A stretch of 64,000 nt of DNA, taken from GCA-2725625 sp964574215 (GTDB lineage Bacteria; Pseudomonadota; Alphaproteobacteria; Rhodospirillales; UBA2165). The stretch lies in assembly GCA_964574215.1 (NCBI GenBank), contig CAZNLR010000006.1, positions 1 to 64,000 of the forward strand, in the 5' to 3' direction. Position 1 is the stretch's first letter. Every line of letters begins with the position of its first letter. Below the pieces are notes generated by a model. It was not told the DNA's origin and did no database searches. It saw nothing but the letters and a program-made list of their open reading frames with translations. The position numbers and the translations under genes are program-made. Shown here piece after piece: positions 63,639 through 64,000 of this stretch.

Positions 63639-63664
63639 CCGGCCCCAAGGGGCCGGCGAGTTTT
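63639..63664 (+). terminator. intrinsic terminator after the histidine kinase gene
   Basis: CCGGCCCC-AA-GGGGCCGG forms a perfect GC-rich stem and is followed by CGAGTTTT. Confidence 0.8.
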
Positions 63665-64000
63665 ACAGGGAGGCTTCACGTCTGGGAGTGGTTCATCAAA
63701 CTCGGGAGGAAATTCGACGAACCTCTGATACCGGCCTTGCGCCTGGTACCTCCGATCACGGGGGATGATCGGGTTCCTATTTGGAACAGTAATGATACTA
63801 CCCCATAAACATTTCCGTATGATGTCAAAGATGAATTAAAATGTGTCAAATTGTAATAGTTTGAAAAAGGCCGGCATTTGCGCAATTTGGTGCGTAATTC
63901 TTGAAAACATAGATATTTACTGAGACCTGGCGGCAATTTAAGTTGCCACTTTACGCGTCAACGTTGACCGCAAACCAATTAACCCATTGATATCGAGATG
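63665..64000. other. 336 bases at the right edge with no recognised gene
   Basis: No frame here gives a protein I recognise, and no tRNA arms or repeat are evident. The stretch 63740-63790 contains a short inverted repeat around CCTCCGATCACGGGGGATGATCGG. The last 150 bases are AT-rich and may be an upstream region of a gene beyond the window. Confidence 0.5.

Noticed and set aside
63530..63936. Overlapping open frames on both strands at the right edge
   Set aside because: They cross the histidine kinase end and its terminator and show no recognisable protein features or ribosome sites.
1..64000. CRISPR array, prophage or transposase
   Set aside because: No regularly spaced repeats, integrase, capsid or transposase motifs were seen on either strand.

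Overview
The window reads as a contig from an uncultivated alphaproteobacterium, most likely Rhodospirillales-like. It contains an alphaproteobacterial HdaA-type DnaA homologue carrying a clamp-binding motif. It also has a core gene run (rnd, ppx, ppk, hda, perM-like, pgsA-like, DUF2066, purM, purN, ndk, ABC-F, then holC and pepA) whose order resembles the one I know from that order. A 10-N gap and two genes with broken reading frames suggest a draft or metagenome-assembled genome. There are no rRNA, tRNA, CRISPR, phage or recognisable IS genes.

Layout: 0.1-5.4 kb is a four-gene minus-strand operon: a molybdopterin oxidoreductase, a TIM-barrel isomerase-like protein, a B12-binding radical SAM protein and a 3-hydroxyisobutyrate-dehydrogenase-like enzyme. 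From 5.6 to 25.5 kb lies the housekeeping block: RNase D, a small Popeye-like membrane protein, an HxlR regulator, a P460-type cytochrome, the polyphosphate pair ppk-ppx, SixA, a PAS/GAF/GGDEF/EAL protein with a broken EAL end, hda, an AI-2E permease, a CDP-alcohol phosphatidyltransferase, DUF2066, purM-purN, ndk and an ABC-F protein. purM lacks an ATG, and ATT looks like its start.

From 25.5 to 47.8 kb is an accessory catabolic region that appears to interrupt the core order. It has a MetE-like enzyme, a DapA-family lyase, a thioesterase, an IclR regulator, an AprA/AprB-like flavoprotein-ferredoxin pair (crossed by the gap), a DMT exporter, a TAXI-type TRAP transporter, a metallo-beta-lactamase-fold hydrolase, MarR, a cytochrome P450, AlgH, LysR with a small monooxygenase, an orphan xanthine-dehydrogenase-type large subunit, a FAD oxidoreductase, a SnoaL-like protein, two unknown secreted proteins and a GST. 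The mix suggests uptake and oxidation of organic acids or aromatic and xenobiotic-like compounds. The actual substrates cannot be read from sequence.

Core genes return at 47.8-50.6 kb (holC, a SIMPL protein, pepA). Then two paralogous reductive-dehalogenase-like Fe-S/corrinoid proteins (50.7-51.9 and 56.7-57.9 kb) flank a divergent AmmeMemoRadiSam locus, in which a radical SAM enzyme faces a fused Memo-AMMECR1 protein. This 50.7-58 kb segment is the most unusual part of the window. The last 6 kb carry a cupin, a CysQ-type phosphatase, a Sua5-type tRNA-modification enzyme, a D-2-hydroxyacid dehydrogenase, a frameshifted periplasmic binding protein and a soluble histidine kinase. Functions come from motif recognition by eye; no database search was run.
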